In this document: piece after piece, positions 42,895 to 51,827 of the stretch
Numbering within the stretch: the stretch's first letter is position 1
Layout: each line of letters starts with the position of its first letter
Assembly: GCA_047947135.1 (NCBI GenBank)
Contig: CP170457.1
Location: forward strand, 4,340,001-4,404,000
Direction: 5' to 3'
DNA: 64,000 bases
Source of the DNA: Planctobacterium sp047947135
GTDB lineage: Bacteria; Pseudomonadota; Gammaproteobacteria; Enterobacterales; Alteromonadaceae
Notes under the pieces: model-generated
What the model was told of the DNA's origin: nothing
The model's input: only the letters and a program-made list of their open reading frames with translations
The model's database searches: none
Made by a program: the position numbers and the translations under genes

Positions 42895-43299
42895 TTAGCC
42901 CCCCCTATGCGCTGCAACAGCAATTCTGTTCACACCAGCGGCCTTTATCTGGTCCATCACTTCAACTACTTTGCCGTGCTCAGCATTAGCATCTGCCTGG
43001 ACTACAACAACCTCAGAGGCTTGTTCAGCCAGTAAACGCTCGATGTTTGCACGAACACTGTCGACATCAACCTTGCGTTTATCCAGCCAGACATCACCGT
43101 CTGCGGTCACTGCGACGAAGATATTGGCTTTTTTCTGGTCTAATACACTTTTTGCAGAAGGTTTTTCAACTTCTACACCCGCTTCTTTAATAAAAGAAGT
43201 GGTAACAATGAAGAAGATCAACATGATAAATACGATGTCCAGCATGGGCGTCATATCAATCGCTGCGTCTTCCCCCTGTTCACGTTCTTTACGAGCCAT
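42895..43299 (-). CDS. exbD2: ExbD2-like biopolymer transport protein
   Basis: 134 residues. IDMTPMLDIVFIMLIFFIVTTSF is the single membrane helix with the conserved Asp for proton transfer; the periplasmic domain follows. Partner of ExbB and TonB. Confidence 0.95.
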   Translation of the reverse strand: MARKEREQGEDAAIDMTPMLDIVFIMLIFFIVTTSFIKEAGVEVEKPSAKSVLDQKKANIFVAVTADGDVWLDKRKVDVDSVRANIERLLAEQASEVVVVQADANAEHGKVVEVMDQIKAAGVNRIAVAAHRGG

Positions 43300-43311
43300 A
43301 CAAATCTCTCT

Positions 43312-43836
43312 CTAGTGATGCGGTAAGCTATCGATTAGTTTTTCTTTTGCGATCTTCACCTTCGACTCCAATCGGGTGCTGAAAAACAAACCGGACAATG
43401 CCGCGACCATTCCTGCCATAGTAGGAATTGTTGCCATTGAAATACCTGCGGCCATAAGACGCGGGTTACTGGTGCCCTGAGTGGCCATGGTTTCAAAAAC
43501 CGTAATCATCCCAGTTACAGTTCCCAAAAGTCCAATCAATGGGCACATGGCAACGAGAGTTTTAATTAACAAAATGCGCTGATTTAGCTGATCAGATGCA
43601 GCGGAAATCCAAGCATCACGAATCCTGTGCGCATACCATGAAGTGGTATCAGCGCGTGCATCCCAATCTGACACAATTTTCTTGTGTACTCCGGGAAACA
43701 CGACACTTAGAAACCAAAAGCGCTCAATCATAAACATCCACATTAGGAAGAGCGCAGCGGCAACGAAATACAATACGAAACCGCCGGTAGCGACAAAATC
43801 CCTGACAGATTCCCAAATTTCTATCAGGAATAACAT
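43312..43836 (-). CDS. exbB2: ExbB2-like proton channel protein
   Basis: 174 residues, MotA/TolQ/ExbB family. Three membrane helices; LVAMCPLIGLLGTVTGMITVFETMA and MAAGISMATIPTMAGMVAAL hold the channel Thr and Gly residues. It lies one base after the ttpC-like gene. Confidence 0.94.
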   Translation of the reverse strand: MLFLIEIWESVRDFVATGGFVLYFVAAALFLMWMFMIERFWFLSVVFPGVHKKIVSDWDARADTTSWYAHRIRDAWISAASDQLNQRILLIKTLVAMCPLIGLLGTVTGMITVFETMATQGTSNPRLMAAGISMATIPTMAGMVAALSGLFFSTRLESKVKIAKEKLIDSLPHH

Positions 43837-43837
43837 C

Positions 43838-45187
43838 TTATTTTTCCCCTTCAGCGCGTGAGGCTACAATGCCTGCCGCCTGTTCATCAAGGATGTGCAA
43901 GATAGATTTGCTACGTCCAGCTGTGAGGCTGTGCAACAAAATCAGTGGCAGTGCTGCAATAATACCCTGTGCTGTTGTTACCAACGCCATCGAGATACTG
44001 CCCGCCATAATCTTAGGATCACCTGTACCAAACAATGTGATTTGCTGGAAGGTTGCAATCATCCCGATTACCGTACCTAACAGACCAAGTAGTGGTGCGA
44101 TAGCCGCCAAAATCTTGATGATATTGATACCACTTTCGATACTGGGCAATTCACGCAAGATAGCTTCATCAACTTTCAATTCCAGTGTTTCAGTATCTGC
44201 TTCTTTGTTTTCTTCATATACAGTCAGGATACGACCCAGTGGGTTATTAGTGCTTGGATTGTCGATATTATTTAACTGCTTGCGAATTGCACCACTCATC
44301 ATGGTCAGCGTAATGATCTTATACAGGGAAATCAGAATACCAATTGCTAACATCACCGTAATGATATAGCCCGGCAATCCACCAGCGTGATAACGCTCTT
44401 CCAATGTCGCTGCTGCCGTTAACAGACCCAGGATCTGACCTTGTGAAGGGTCAAGATAAACCGGCGCCAGACCAGAAGTTTCATCAAGGAAGCCTGTTGC
44501 ACTAGACAACATGTGGCTGTCAGGCTGACGACCCAATGGCTGTACTTGCTCCAGATCACCTTTGTACAGCAAGTAACCTTCGTCACCAATCAGGTTAAAA
44601 GTACCAATACGTACCACTTCCTGAGTTGACTCACCGCCATCTAAACTCACAACCTGTGTAGAGAAGCGAGTAATCTTGCCAGATTCGGTCATTTCAGTTT
44701 GCAGTGCGAACCAAAGCTCTTCCAGTTCCTGAATGTTAGGCAACCCTTTCGATTCATTGGACATTCTTTCTAAGAACTCTCCGCGACCAGGATACTGTGC
44801 GCTGACGATTGACGTTGAGATACGACCAAAGGCTTCTGCTGAAGCTGAACGAACAACACCAAACATTTCACCTAACGTACCTACCGCGTTGTCTAGTTCC
44901 TGCTCTTTATTCACTAACGTAATTTCATTGTCAGCAAATTGCTTTTTCAAGCGCTCACCACGATCGGTTTCCGCACGAAGTGCTGCGCGAGCCTGATTTA
45001 ATAACGCTTGCTTGTCGGCGCGGGCAGACATAAATTCTGCTTCACGCTGTTGATTGATTTTCGCTTCAGAGACACGATTAGCTTTTACTTCATTAAGCAA
45101 TTGGTCAAGCGAACTTTGCGCCATCGCAGGCATTGCAAATGCAGCAACTGAAGAAGCGATAACGAGGGATTTAAATATATTCTTCAT
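43838..45187 (-). CDS. ttpC: TtpC-like MotA/TolQ/ExbB channel protein with extended N terminus
   Basis: 449 residues. Signal peptide (FKSLVIASSVAAFAMPAMA), then a periplasmic coiled-coil region of about 250 residues, then three membrane helices with AAIAPLLGLLGTVIGMIATFQ and MAGSISMALVTTAQGIIAAL. This matches TtpC, a fourth protein needed for Vibrio TonB2 systems. The gene order DUF3450-ttpC-exbB2-exbD2-tonB2-TPR supports the call. Confidence 0.9.
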   Translation of the reverse strand: MKNIFKSLVIASSVAAFAMPAMAQSSLDQLLNEVKANRVSEAKINQQREAEFMSARADKQALLNQARAALRAETDRGERLKKQFADNEITLVNKEQELDNAVGTLGEMFGVVRSASAEAFGRISTSIVSAQYPGRGEFLERMSNESKGLPNIQELEELWFALQTEMTESGKITRFSTQVVSLDGGESTQEVVRIGTFNLIGDEGYLLYKGDLEQVQPLGRQPDSHMLSSATGFLDETSGLAPVYLDPSQGQILGLLTAAATLEERYHAGGLPGYIITVMLAIGILISLYKIITLTMMSGAIRKQLNNIDNPSTNNPLGRILTVYEENKEADTETLELKVDEAILRELPSIESGINIIKILAAIAPLLGLLGTVIGMIATFQQITLFGTGDPKIMAGSISMALVTTAQGIIAALPLILLHSLTAGRSKSILHILDEQAAGIVASRAEGEK

Positions 45188-45192
45188 TATGA

Positions 45193-45966
45193 TTACTCCG
45201 CTGCAGCAATTGGCATTTTAACCAAGTTTACTGGCTCAATCTTACGAGCCATCTTAACGGCTTTTATGGTAGAGCCAAGAAACTCATCACCCAACTCTTC
45301 CCACGAACGGGCTTCGTTGTTCCAAACCCAGGCGTTTTTCTGGTCAAGTGACAAAGCCAGCAGTGCTGCACGGCCCATCGCAAAGATGTCAACTGCGATA
45401 GTCGTACCGTTGTACTCTAGCTCATCCTGGTAAGCCTGAATACGGTTACCGTAATCCAGCTCAATTGCGTAAGCATCCAGTACCTGACGGAACTGTTCAG
45501 AGACAGTAACATTAGATAAACCCATTAAGTCACGTAAGCGCTGGACACGTTCCAAACGGTCCTGTTTACGGACTGGCACATCCAAATCAACAAACTTTTC
45601 CAGTGAGTCGATCATCTTGTACATCAAAGGTACAACACCTTTTTTAACGCCATCAATGTTGTCAATCTGACGTTGTAAACTGTTGATTGCTTCTTGCTGA
45701 TCAGCAACTAGTCTTGCAACGTGATCGTTGTAAACCTTTAAATTTTCAGTTTCATCAACAACTTGACGATACTCAATTAATAAATCTTGAGTTTGCTCAT
45801 AAATGCTGTCGATTCGTTCTTGAGATTTTACTGACGCCGCGTGGTTTTTGCCTGCTTCTTTTTGAAGATCCGCTAACGGATCAGCAGAGGCAGCGACACT
45901 GCCACTCATCGCTACGATACCGATGACGGCTGAGGCAATTAGATTTCTCTTGCTCATCTTGGACAT
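45193..45966 (-). CDS. DUF3450 periplasmic coiled-coil protein
   Basis: 257 residues from ATG 45966 (GGGA three bases upstream); a TTG nine bases earlier was rejected. Signal peptide ends near AASA. The rest is mostly coiled coil (QERIDSIYEQTQDLLIEY, VADQQEAINSLQRQIDNID) with a C-terminal DIFAMGRAALLALSLDQKNAW. First gene of the TonB2-like operon, where DUF3450 genes usually lie. Probably assists TtpC; not proven. Confidence 0.88.
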   Translation of the reverse strand: MSKMSKRNLIASAVIGIVAMSGSVAASADPLADLQKEAGKNHAASVKSQERIDSIYEQTQDLLIEYRQVVDETENLKVYNDHVARLVADQQEAINSLQRQIDNIDGVKKGVVPLMYKMIDSLEKFVDLDVPVRKQDRLERVQRLRDLMGLSNVTVSEQFRQVLDAYAIELDYGNRIQAYQDELEYNGTTIAVDIFAMGRAALLALSLDQKNAWVWNNEARSWEELGDEFLGSTIKAVKMARKIEPVNLVKMPIAAAE

Positions 45967-46358
45967 AGTTCCCAACCATTTTTAGTTTAATCCTTGTTAC
46001 ATTATTCGGATAATCTTCGGTAACAAGGGACGATTTTAATAAACATTTTTGTTATAGGATTCAGTGTCTAACCTAGAATATCGACACTGTGACTCAAGGA
46101 TATTCACATGGATAGACTTAGTAAGTCAAGCAGCCAAGTCGCGTGTTATCAACATTACTTTAAAAAAAATATAACATATTTCAGAATATGGTTAGTAAAT
46201 AGCTGGAATAGTAGACAAAAAGTCGTAACAAACTTTTTCATTCTATAATTCAGGCAGAAATAACGCTAAAAACACGATATTCTTTCTCATTTTTACATGA
46301 ATATTTCGTCTTTTTAGGCAATGCCTTATCAGACAAGTAACCAGAGCCAGGTCAAATA
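45967..46358. other. Divergent intergenic region (TonB2 operon / TPR-sulfotransferase)
   Basis: About 390 AT-rich bases between two divergent genes. No convincing gene or known operator. A 45-codon ORF from 46108 is open but shows no coding character or ribosome-binding site. No Fur box was recognised. Confidence 0.4.
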
Positions 46359-48065
46359 ATGATGTCGACAGAACAACAAGTGATTGAACGGGAACTGGAT
46401 GTTGCTGTAAGCGCAATGCGCAAAAAAGATCTTGCGACTGCTGTGGCTGCCCTCACTAATGTTCTGCATAAGCACCCAAAAAACCCGATGGCTTTGTCGC
46501 TTTACGGCCACTGTACATTACAGCAGAATCGCCACGATGCCTTGAATGCGTTAAAGCAAGCAGCAGAATTGGAGCCTGAGCATCCGCAATGGAATATCAA
46601 TTATGCACAGGCGCTTTTGCAAACCAAACAACCCGCGCTTGCATTGAGTTATTTTGTAAAAGCCAATCAGTTACTTGATGATCATCCGGTCACTTTAGCG
46701 GGTATTATTAATTCCCATATGGCGATGGGAGAGTATCAACAAGCCCTGCCTTATTCGCAACTACTGTTAAAGCGAGGTTATAGCGCGAATCACCAACGCA
46801 CTTATGCACGTTTGCTATATGGACTGGGGCAATATAGTGAAGCTCAAAAAGCACTTTCTCAGCAACAACACAAGCCTAACTGGAGTGACGATGACCGCTT
46901 GTTAATGTGCCAGATCGCCATGCAGCAACTCAACTATTCAGACGCTTTGAGCTATTTAAATAGTATTCAAACCGCCATTCATACCTCACCACTGTTGACC
47001 ATCGAAAAAGCAAAACTTCTACTAGCGCTTGGTGATGTTGAGCAATGCAAAAGCACTATTTCAGAGCTTGATGAGCAATTTAAGATGCATCCAGAGGTTC
47101 TTAGTTTAGCCATTGATTTGGGACTGGAAAGCAATTTTGATGCAATTCCCACTGTAATCGAAAATGACAGTTTAAGTTTTTACCAACGACGCACCCTGGC
47201 TTACTCACTTAGCCGGGCACTGGATAAAAAAGGGCAATACCAGCAAGCGTGGCAAGCCTGTATTCGGGCAAATCAGCTGTATCATCATCCAGTCAGTTTT
47301 GATCTTGAGCGATACCAACATTTATTCGCGAATGCTTTGTCGCTGTGTAAAAAGCCAGGAAATTTATCGCATAGACCAATGCCTTTTACCCCTGTATTTA
47401 TCATTGGTGCCCCAAGAACCGGAGCGACTTTGGTTCAAAATACTATTTGTGCCAGCCCTGAATCTGCATCATTGGAAGAAAGAGGCGCTCTGTTGCCTTA
47501 TTTAATGAACCTGTTGACTGACCACGATGAAACGCAATCGACGTTACCCGTGGAGTTCCTCCAACAATTGCGCGAATCGGATATAGCGGGTTTACAAGCA
47601 CACGTTAATAGTGACACCCGTTTCTTAGTCGATAAAACACCACATCACGCTTTGGTTGTCGGTCTATTACTGAAACTTTATCCCAATGCAGTATTTATCG
47701 AGGTGCAGCGTCAAAAGCCTGATACAGCGCTATCAATACTGATGAATGATTTCTCCGAGGAATTTGACTACACGCGGGATTTTGATTCCGCGCTCAAGTA
47801 CCTAAGCTGGCACGATGAAGCTATACAGCGTTGGCGAGATAGTGGAATAGTCATCCACTCAATTAAGTATGAAGATTTTGTGGAGAATCCGACCGCTATC
47901 GCGGCTCTGTTTAAGGCCATCGGGCTAGACTTTTCAGACGAATTTCTGCAGACCAGGACGCGCTTGAGCAGCACCAAGAACTTTAGCGCCATTAGCGCCA
48001 GAACTGACATTCACATGAGTTCCGTGAATAAATTCCAACATTATCAGGCATTTATTCACAAATAA
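46359..48065 (+). CDS. TPR-repeat sulfotransferase family protein
   Basis: 568 residues. The N-terminal 330 residues are tetratricopeptide helices (KKDLATAVAALTNVLHKHPKN, RHDALNALKQAAELEPEHP and so on). The C-terminal domain is a PAPS-dependent sulfotransferase: phosphosulfate-binding loop FIIGAPRTGATLVQNTI (usual form G.PRSGTTL), FLVDKTPHH, and YEDFVENPTAIAALFKAIGL. No signal peptide. Such TPR-sulfotransferases sit beside TonB receptors in marine Alteromonadales and Caulobacterales. Substrate unknown. It is convergent with the split TPR-oxygenase gene. Confidence 0.88.
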   Translation: MMSTEQQVIERELDVAVSAMRKKDLATAVAALTNVLHKHPKNPMALSLYGHCTLQQNRHDALNALKQAAELEPEHPQWNINYAQALLQTKQPALALSYFVKANQLLDDHPVTLAGIINSHMAMGEYQQALPYSQLLLKRGYSANHQRTYARLLYGLGQYSEAQKALSQQQHKPNWSDDDRLLMCQIAMQQLNYSDALSYLNSIQTAIHTSPLLTIEKAKLLLALGDVEQCKSTISELDEQFKMHPEVLSLAIDLGLESNFDAIPTVIENDSLSFYQRRTLAYSLSRALDKKGQYQQAWQACIRANQLYHHPVSFDLERYQHLFANALSLCKKPGNLSHRPMPFTPVFIIGAPRTGATLVQNTICASPESASLEERGALLPYLMNLLTDHDETQSTLPVEFLQQLRESDIAGLQAHVNSDTRFLVDKTPHHALVVGLLLKLYPNAVFIEVQRQKPDTALSILMNDFSEEFDYTRDFDSALKYLSWHDEAIQRWRDSGIVIHSIKYEDFVENPTAIAALFKAIGLDFSDEFLQTRTRLSSTKNFSAISARTDIHMSSVNKFQHYQAFIHK

Positions 48066-49120
48066 TGTTTATTTTTTTAGCGCCACGTCAAATGCGATGG
48101 TGGTCCTAAACGCTGATGAATGGAAAGGCACCGTGCCATGCCAATAGTACGAGGGGAACAATACCAATTTACCTACTTGTGGCTTAACATACTTTTCCGG
48201 CTTAAAATGATGTTCTTGTAATAAATTAGGTTCACCAAACTTAAGCCAACCGGTTTTGTTTTCTTCGTCTTCAACATCACCAGGTAGCTCCACATAGAAC
48301 ACTGAACTCAACCAGCCTTCTGGATGAATATGATTACTATGAAATCCCTCTTCTTTCAGGCGAACTGACCAGGACCCCGAAAATTCAAATTGATCTTCAT
48401 CTGGCATTGGCAATATAGGTTGGTTCTCTGTCGACATGGTACGAATGTAATTATTAATTGCTTTTTCTACTTTTTCCTTAAGTTTTTGAATTACCGGATT
48501 TTCAAGTGCAAACAGTTTACCTTTAGTTTGAGTGCCACCTCGTAGCGTTTGTTCTAATGGTTGTTGTGATGCAGTGTGTAGTGTCTTCAATTGAGACAAT
48601 AATTCCGCCATAAATACGCGATCTTCGGGAATTGTCATGTCAAAAAGCGAAATTTCCCGGACATGTTGCCGATAATCCACTAACTGTTGATAACGCTTAT
48701 TTTCGTAGTGGCGCAGGCACAAACCGAGTAAAGAAAGACTGAGTTGATGAGTTGGAAATTTATTGTGTGTGCGTTCCACTAACTTAAACGCAATGTCAAA
48801 TTGCTTTAATTCGATGGCCTGTTCCGCAATCTCAGCCATCACATTGACATTTTCTGCAGTAATGTGACTATTGAGGTCAATGGCTTGAAGCGTGTTCTGC
48901 GCATCGCTCAGCTTTTGCAGTGCTACCTGACAAACTAAAGTTAAACTCTGCCATTCGAGATGTGCATTAAACCGTTGCCGGCTGGATTGCAGGGTCTGTA
49001 ATGCCTCGTTATAGCGCTTAACGCGCAGTAATGAACCTACATAAGCAGCAACAAATACAAACTCATTCGGGAACGCCTGTATCGCTTTCAAATAAGATTG
49101 CAAAAATTTATCCTGACAAT

Positions 49121-50000
49121 CTAGAGCGTGTTGATCTTTGATCATCTTTTGATCAGCCATACATTGGTAACCAGACCATGACAAAGGCCAACGCCACTGT
49201 GCTGTTGTAGTTTCGTTCTAATTTATCGTATCGGGTTGCTACAGCCCGGTACTTTTTAATTTTCAAAAAGATATTTTCGACCAGGTGCCGATATTTGTAT
49301 AAACACCAGTCCATATGGTCATTTCCCTTTTTTCGACTCGTCTTTCTGGGAATATTCGCTACACCACCATTCTCTTCAATATAGTCTCTGAAAATGTCAC
49401 TGTCATATCCTTTATCTGCTGTCACACAAGTGGCTTCAGGACTGTGCTCAACAAGGCTCTGTGCATGAGTAATATCATGTACCTGACCACCGGAGAGTTC
49501 AAAGTAGACGGGAAGCCCGCCACTATCGACAGCGACATGGATTTTGGTGGAGTTACCACCACGGCTTCTCCCAATGGCTTCATCTGAATCCCCAACGGCA
49601 CCAGTACTATCCTGATGAGCTTTGACAATACTGCCATCAATAAACAACCATTCAGAATCATGTTCAGCGGCTAATTGCTCAAAGAGCTTTTGAAGTATCC
49701 CTTTCTTTGACCAGAGATTAAAGCGCCTGAAAACCGTATTCCAAAGCCCAAACTCTGGGGGTAAGTCTCGCCACTGGACCCCTGTTCTCATGCGATACAA
49801 AATCCCTTCTAAGGTATTGCGATGTTCGTATTTGTTGTAAACACGACCACTGTCTTTTAGGACTTGTTTTAGCTTTTTCCAGTCTTTATCTGATAACATT
49901 GTTCTTGGCATGGCAGCGTCAGGCATTTTTATTTTTGGCGAAACAATTATACCTCGTTGCCATGCCGATTGCTTTTTCAACAAAGATCAACAGCCTCTAG
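49121..50000 (-). mobile_element. IS5-type insertion sequence with CTAG flanks
   Basis: Ends: AGCGTGTTGATCTTTG (49125-49140) and the complement of AGGCTGTTGATCTTTG (49981-49996), an inverted repeat with two mismatches. CTAG flanks both sides (49121-49124 and 49997-50000), a 4-bp target duplication fitting the IS5/IS427 groups. Element length between the CTAGs is 872 bp. A single DDE transposase gene is inside. Confidence 0.88.
49153..49926 (-). CDS. IS5-family transposase
   Basis: 257 residues from ATG 49926; the frame extends upstream but a perfect TATAAT (49946-49951) points to a later start, with 49911 also possible. DUF4096-like N terminus (LSDKDWKKLKQVL… EGILYRMRTGVQWRDLPPEFG), then DDE catalytic parts: LFIDGSIVKAHQDSTGA, GGNSTKIHVAVDSGGLP, CVTADKGYDSDIFRDYI, PRKTSRKK and YKYRHLVENIFLKIKKYRAVATRYDKL. 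It appears intact. Confidence 0.92.
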   Translation of the reverse strand: MPDAAMPRTMLSDKDWKKLKQVLKDSGRVYNKYEHRNTLEGILYRMRTGVQWRDLPPEFGLWNTVFRRFNLWSKKGILQKLFEQLAAEHDSEWLFIDGSIVKAHQDSTGAVGDSDEAIGRSRGGNSTKIHVAVDSGGLPVYFELSGGQVHDITHAQSLVEHSPEATCVTADKGYDSDIFRDYIEENGGVANIPRKTSRKKGNDHMDWCLYKYRHLVENIFLKIKKYRAVATRYDKLERNYNSTVALAFVMVWLPMYG

Positions 50001-50753
50001 TTCCCAATACAGAGCATTCAGATTTTTATGGCTGTCAACATAGGCCAGATTCTTAGACAGGGCCTTTTCGTAATACTTCACCGCCTCTTCTAATCTACCT
50101 AGATCGGCATAAGCATTACCCAAATTATGCATGAGTTGAAAACTGTCGTTACCGGCATTCAGGACTTTTTGATAATGTTGTAATGCCACTTCCGGTTTGC
50201 CAGCCAAACGATAAGCCAATGCTAAATTATGCCTAGCAACGATAGCCTTGGGTTTTAACGCCACGGCTTTGGCAAAAGCCGCTATTGCACCATAATAATC
50301 TTTGGCATCCGACAATAAATCCCCCATCATCAACCATACATCATAATCATGGCGATGCTTGTCGAGGTATGCTTTCAACGAAGTAAGCGCCTCAGCCGTT
50401 TTCATCTGAGTTTGATAAAGCAAGACCTGAAGTTTTAGCGTATCTTTTTTAAGCCCAACTAAATCTACCAATTTATTTAGATACTGCTGTGCCTGTGCAG
50501 TCTCTCCAATTTGGCTATAGCATTGCACTAGCTGTTGTAAGTTTTTGCTGTCACTGGGCCTATACTGGTAAATAATGTTAAAGGCTTTGATTGCTTCCCT
50601 AAATTGGCCGTGATTGAGCAGCAATGTCCCTAATAATTCATAAGCCTGCAGATCCTCTGGGAATTGTTGCAAGTGCTGCAAATAGAGCTGATAGGCTTCA
50701 TTTATGTTGCCTGTTTGATGGGAGGAAATTGCTTTTTGCAGAATGACACTCAC
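49977..50753 (-). CDS. 5' fragment of the split TPR-oxygenase gene, as presently readable
   Basis: 258 residues: seven or so TPR units (NINEAYQLYLQHLQQFPEDL, KPEVALQHYQKVLNAG, RLEEAVKYYEKALSKN), ending in EAVDLC within the IS. Could still make a TPR-only protein. Listed to mark the readable product of the interrupted gene. Confidence 0.7.
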   Translation of the reverse strand: MSVILQKAISSHQTGNINEAYQLYLQHLQQFPEDLQAYELLGTLLLNHGQFREAIKAFNIIYQYRPSDSKNLQQLVQCYSQIGETAQAQQYLNKLVDLVGLKKDTLKLQVLLYQTQMKTAEALTSLKAYLDKHRHDYDVWLMMGDLLSDAKDYYGAIAAFAKAVALKPKAIVARHNLALAYRLAGKPEVALQHYQKVLNAGNDSFQLMHNLGNAYADLGRLEEAVKYYEKALSKNLAYVDSHKNLNALYWELEAVDLC

Positions 50754-50764
50754 TAGACTAGACC

Positions 50765-51679
50765 TTAACTATCTTCAGGTTTGCGGGCGCAAATATGCCA
50801 GGCCACTGGCTTGTCATGGCCTTCCAGCAGGAACTCTTTGATCAAAATATTTTCGGCTCCTTGTGACAAGAGTTCTTCAGCAATATTCTCAACCTGTTGT
50901 GTGTTCAAGGCGACACTTATTATTTCATGCAACCTTTGCTGTGTTTTTGCAATTTCACCATTCATGCCATCTAACCATTTAAGAATATCTTGCAAGTAGT
51001 ATTTCTGCCTGTTAGTGATCAATTGTCGAAAGCCAGAATACAAATGGAATAATACGCCGAATTGATGTTTTGTAGCAAAGCTTGCAAACTTTGGTTCAAT
51101 TTCACGAAATACTTGCATGCTGCTATCAATATTAGTCGCATCTACGTCATACAATGCCGAAACGACATCCTTTGCGGCTTGCACAAATTGCAATGACTGG
51201 CAAAGCAGTGCACCTTCAAGTTCGATTTGATTGCGGGTATCAACAAACCCATCCCGAATATGACATAAAAATGCCAACTTGCCACCTGGCTTCAGGTACC
51301 GATACGCATTAGGTATAGCTTCAACACCCGCATATTCCACGCCAAACTGGCTGACTATCTGATCGAATGTATTGTACTTGAATGGTAACTGGCTGGCAGA
51401 GGCTTTGATGGCAAAGCAAGACGGTATTTTATTGATGAGTTGCTGCAACGCAATTTCGGAATAATCTAATGCGATCAACTCACAACCTTCCAAAGATGGG
51501 TTATCCACAAAAATAGAACCGGCACCACTTGCAAGATCAAGTAATCGTCTTCCTTTTGCCACGTCGATGTGTTGCTGCCAAAAAGCTGTTATCTGTGGAT
51601 GTTTTTTTCCCGTTTTATCGACAAAACACTCCCCCGTTACACCTTCATTTTGCCAATATTCGGACCAACTATACTGCAC
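50765..51679 (-). CDS. Class I SAM-dependent methyltransferase
   Basis: 304 residues. Motif I LLDLASGAGSIFVDNP, acidic residue in LIALDYSEIALQ, FKYNTFDQIVSQFGVEYAG and LKPGGKLAFLCHI are the SAM-binding motifs. The C-terminal half is helical. Substrate unknown. Upstream of the TPR-oxygenase gene with 11 bases between them, so they form an operon. Its target may be the same molecule as that of the oxygenase. Confidence 0.87.
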   Translation of the reverse strand: MQYSWSEYWQNEGVTGECFVDKTGKKHPQITAFWQQHIDVAKGRRLLDLASGAGSIFVDNPSLEGCELIALDYSEIALQQLINKIPSCFAIKASASQLPFKYNTFDQIVSQFGVEYAGVEAIPNAYRYLKPGGKLAFLCHIRDGFVDTRNQIELEGALLCQSLQFVQAAKDVVSALYDVDATNIDSSMQVFREIEPKFASFATKHQFGVLFHLYSGFRQLITNRQKYYLQDILKWLDGMNGEIAKTQQRLHEIISVALNTQQVENIAEELLSQGAENILIKEFLLEGHDKPVAWHICARKPEDS

Positions 51680-51792
51680 CTGAATAACCTTTTTAAATAC
51701 TGCTTCGCTTTGGTTATTTTAACCCAAAAAAAAAGTGGGCTAAAAGCCTAATGCCGATCATTTAAGAAGTTGACATTCGGTATAAGAAGATC

Positions 51793-51827
51793 AAAATCCG
51801 ATGATCGTAAGGTCATCGGATTTTTTT
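51793..51827 (+). terminator. Terminator-like hairpin just upstream of the IS4-type transposase start
   Basis: AAAATCCGATGA (51793-51804) pairs with TCATCGGATTTT (51813-51824) and runs into seven T that touch the ATG at 51828. It would stop or mask translation of transcripts entering from outside. Confidence 0.75.

Larger units (their letters stand above)
48069..50753 (-). pseudogene. TPR-repeat 2OG-Fe(II) oxygenase gene split by an IS5-type element
   Basis: The 5' part (50753 to 49997) encodes TPR repeats up to NLNALYWEL; the 3' part (49120 to 48069) continues with DCQDKFLQSYLKAIQAF, more TPR helices, and a C-terminal putative 2OG-Fe(II) oxygenase domain (PF13759-like): HSNHIHPEGWLSSVFYVEL, LFPSYYWHGTVPF and RTTIAFDV with the Fe and 2-oxoglutarate ligands. 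Removing the IS and one CTAG copy rejoins both parts in frame (YWE-L-DCQ) as 602 residues. The 3' fragment could be read from a start inside the IS, but the full protein is lost. It lies 11 bases after the methyltransferase gene, same strand. Confidence 0.9.

Noticed and set aside
46108..46250. 45-codon ORF upstream of the TPR-sulfotransferase
   Set aside because: AT-rich, no ribosome-binding site, no domain.
49153..49184. Start of a 371-residue protein at 49184
   Set aside because: These codons belong to the IS end; the true gene continues from the upstream fragment across the IS.
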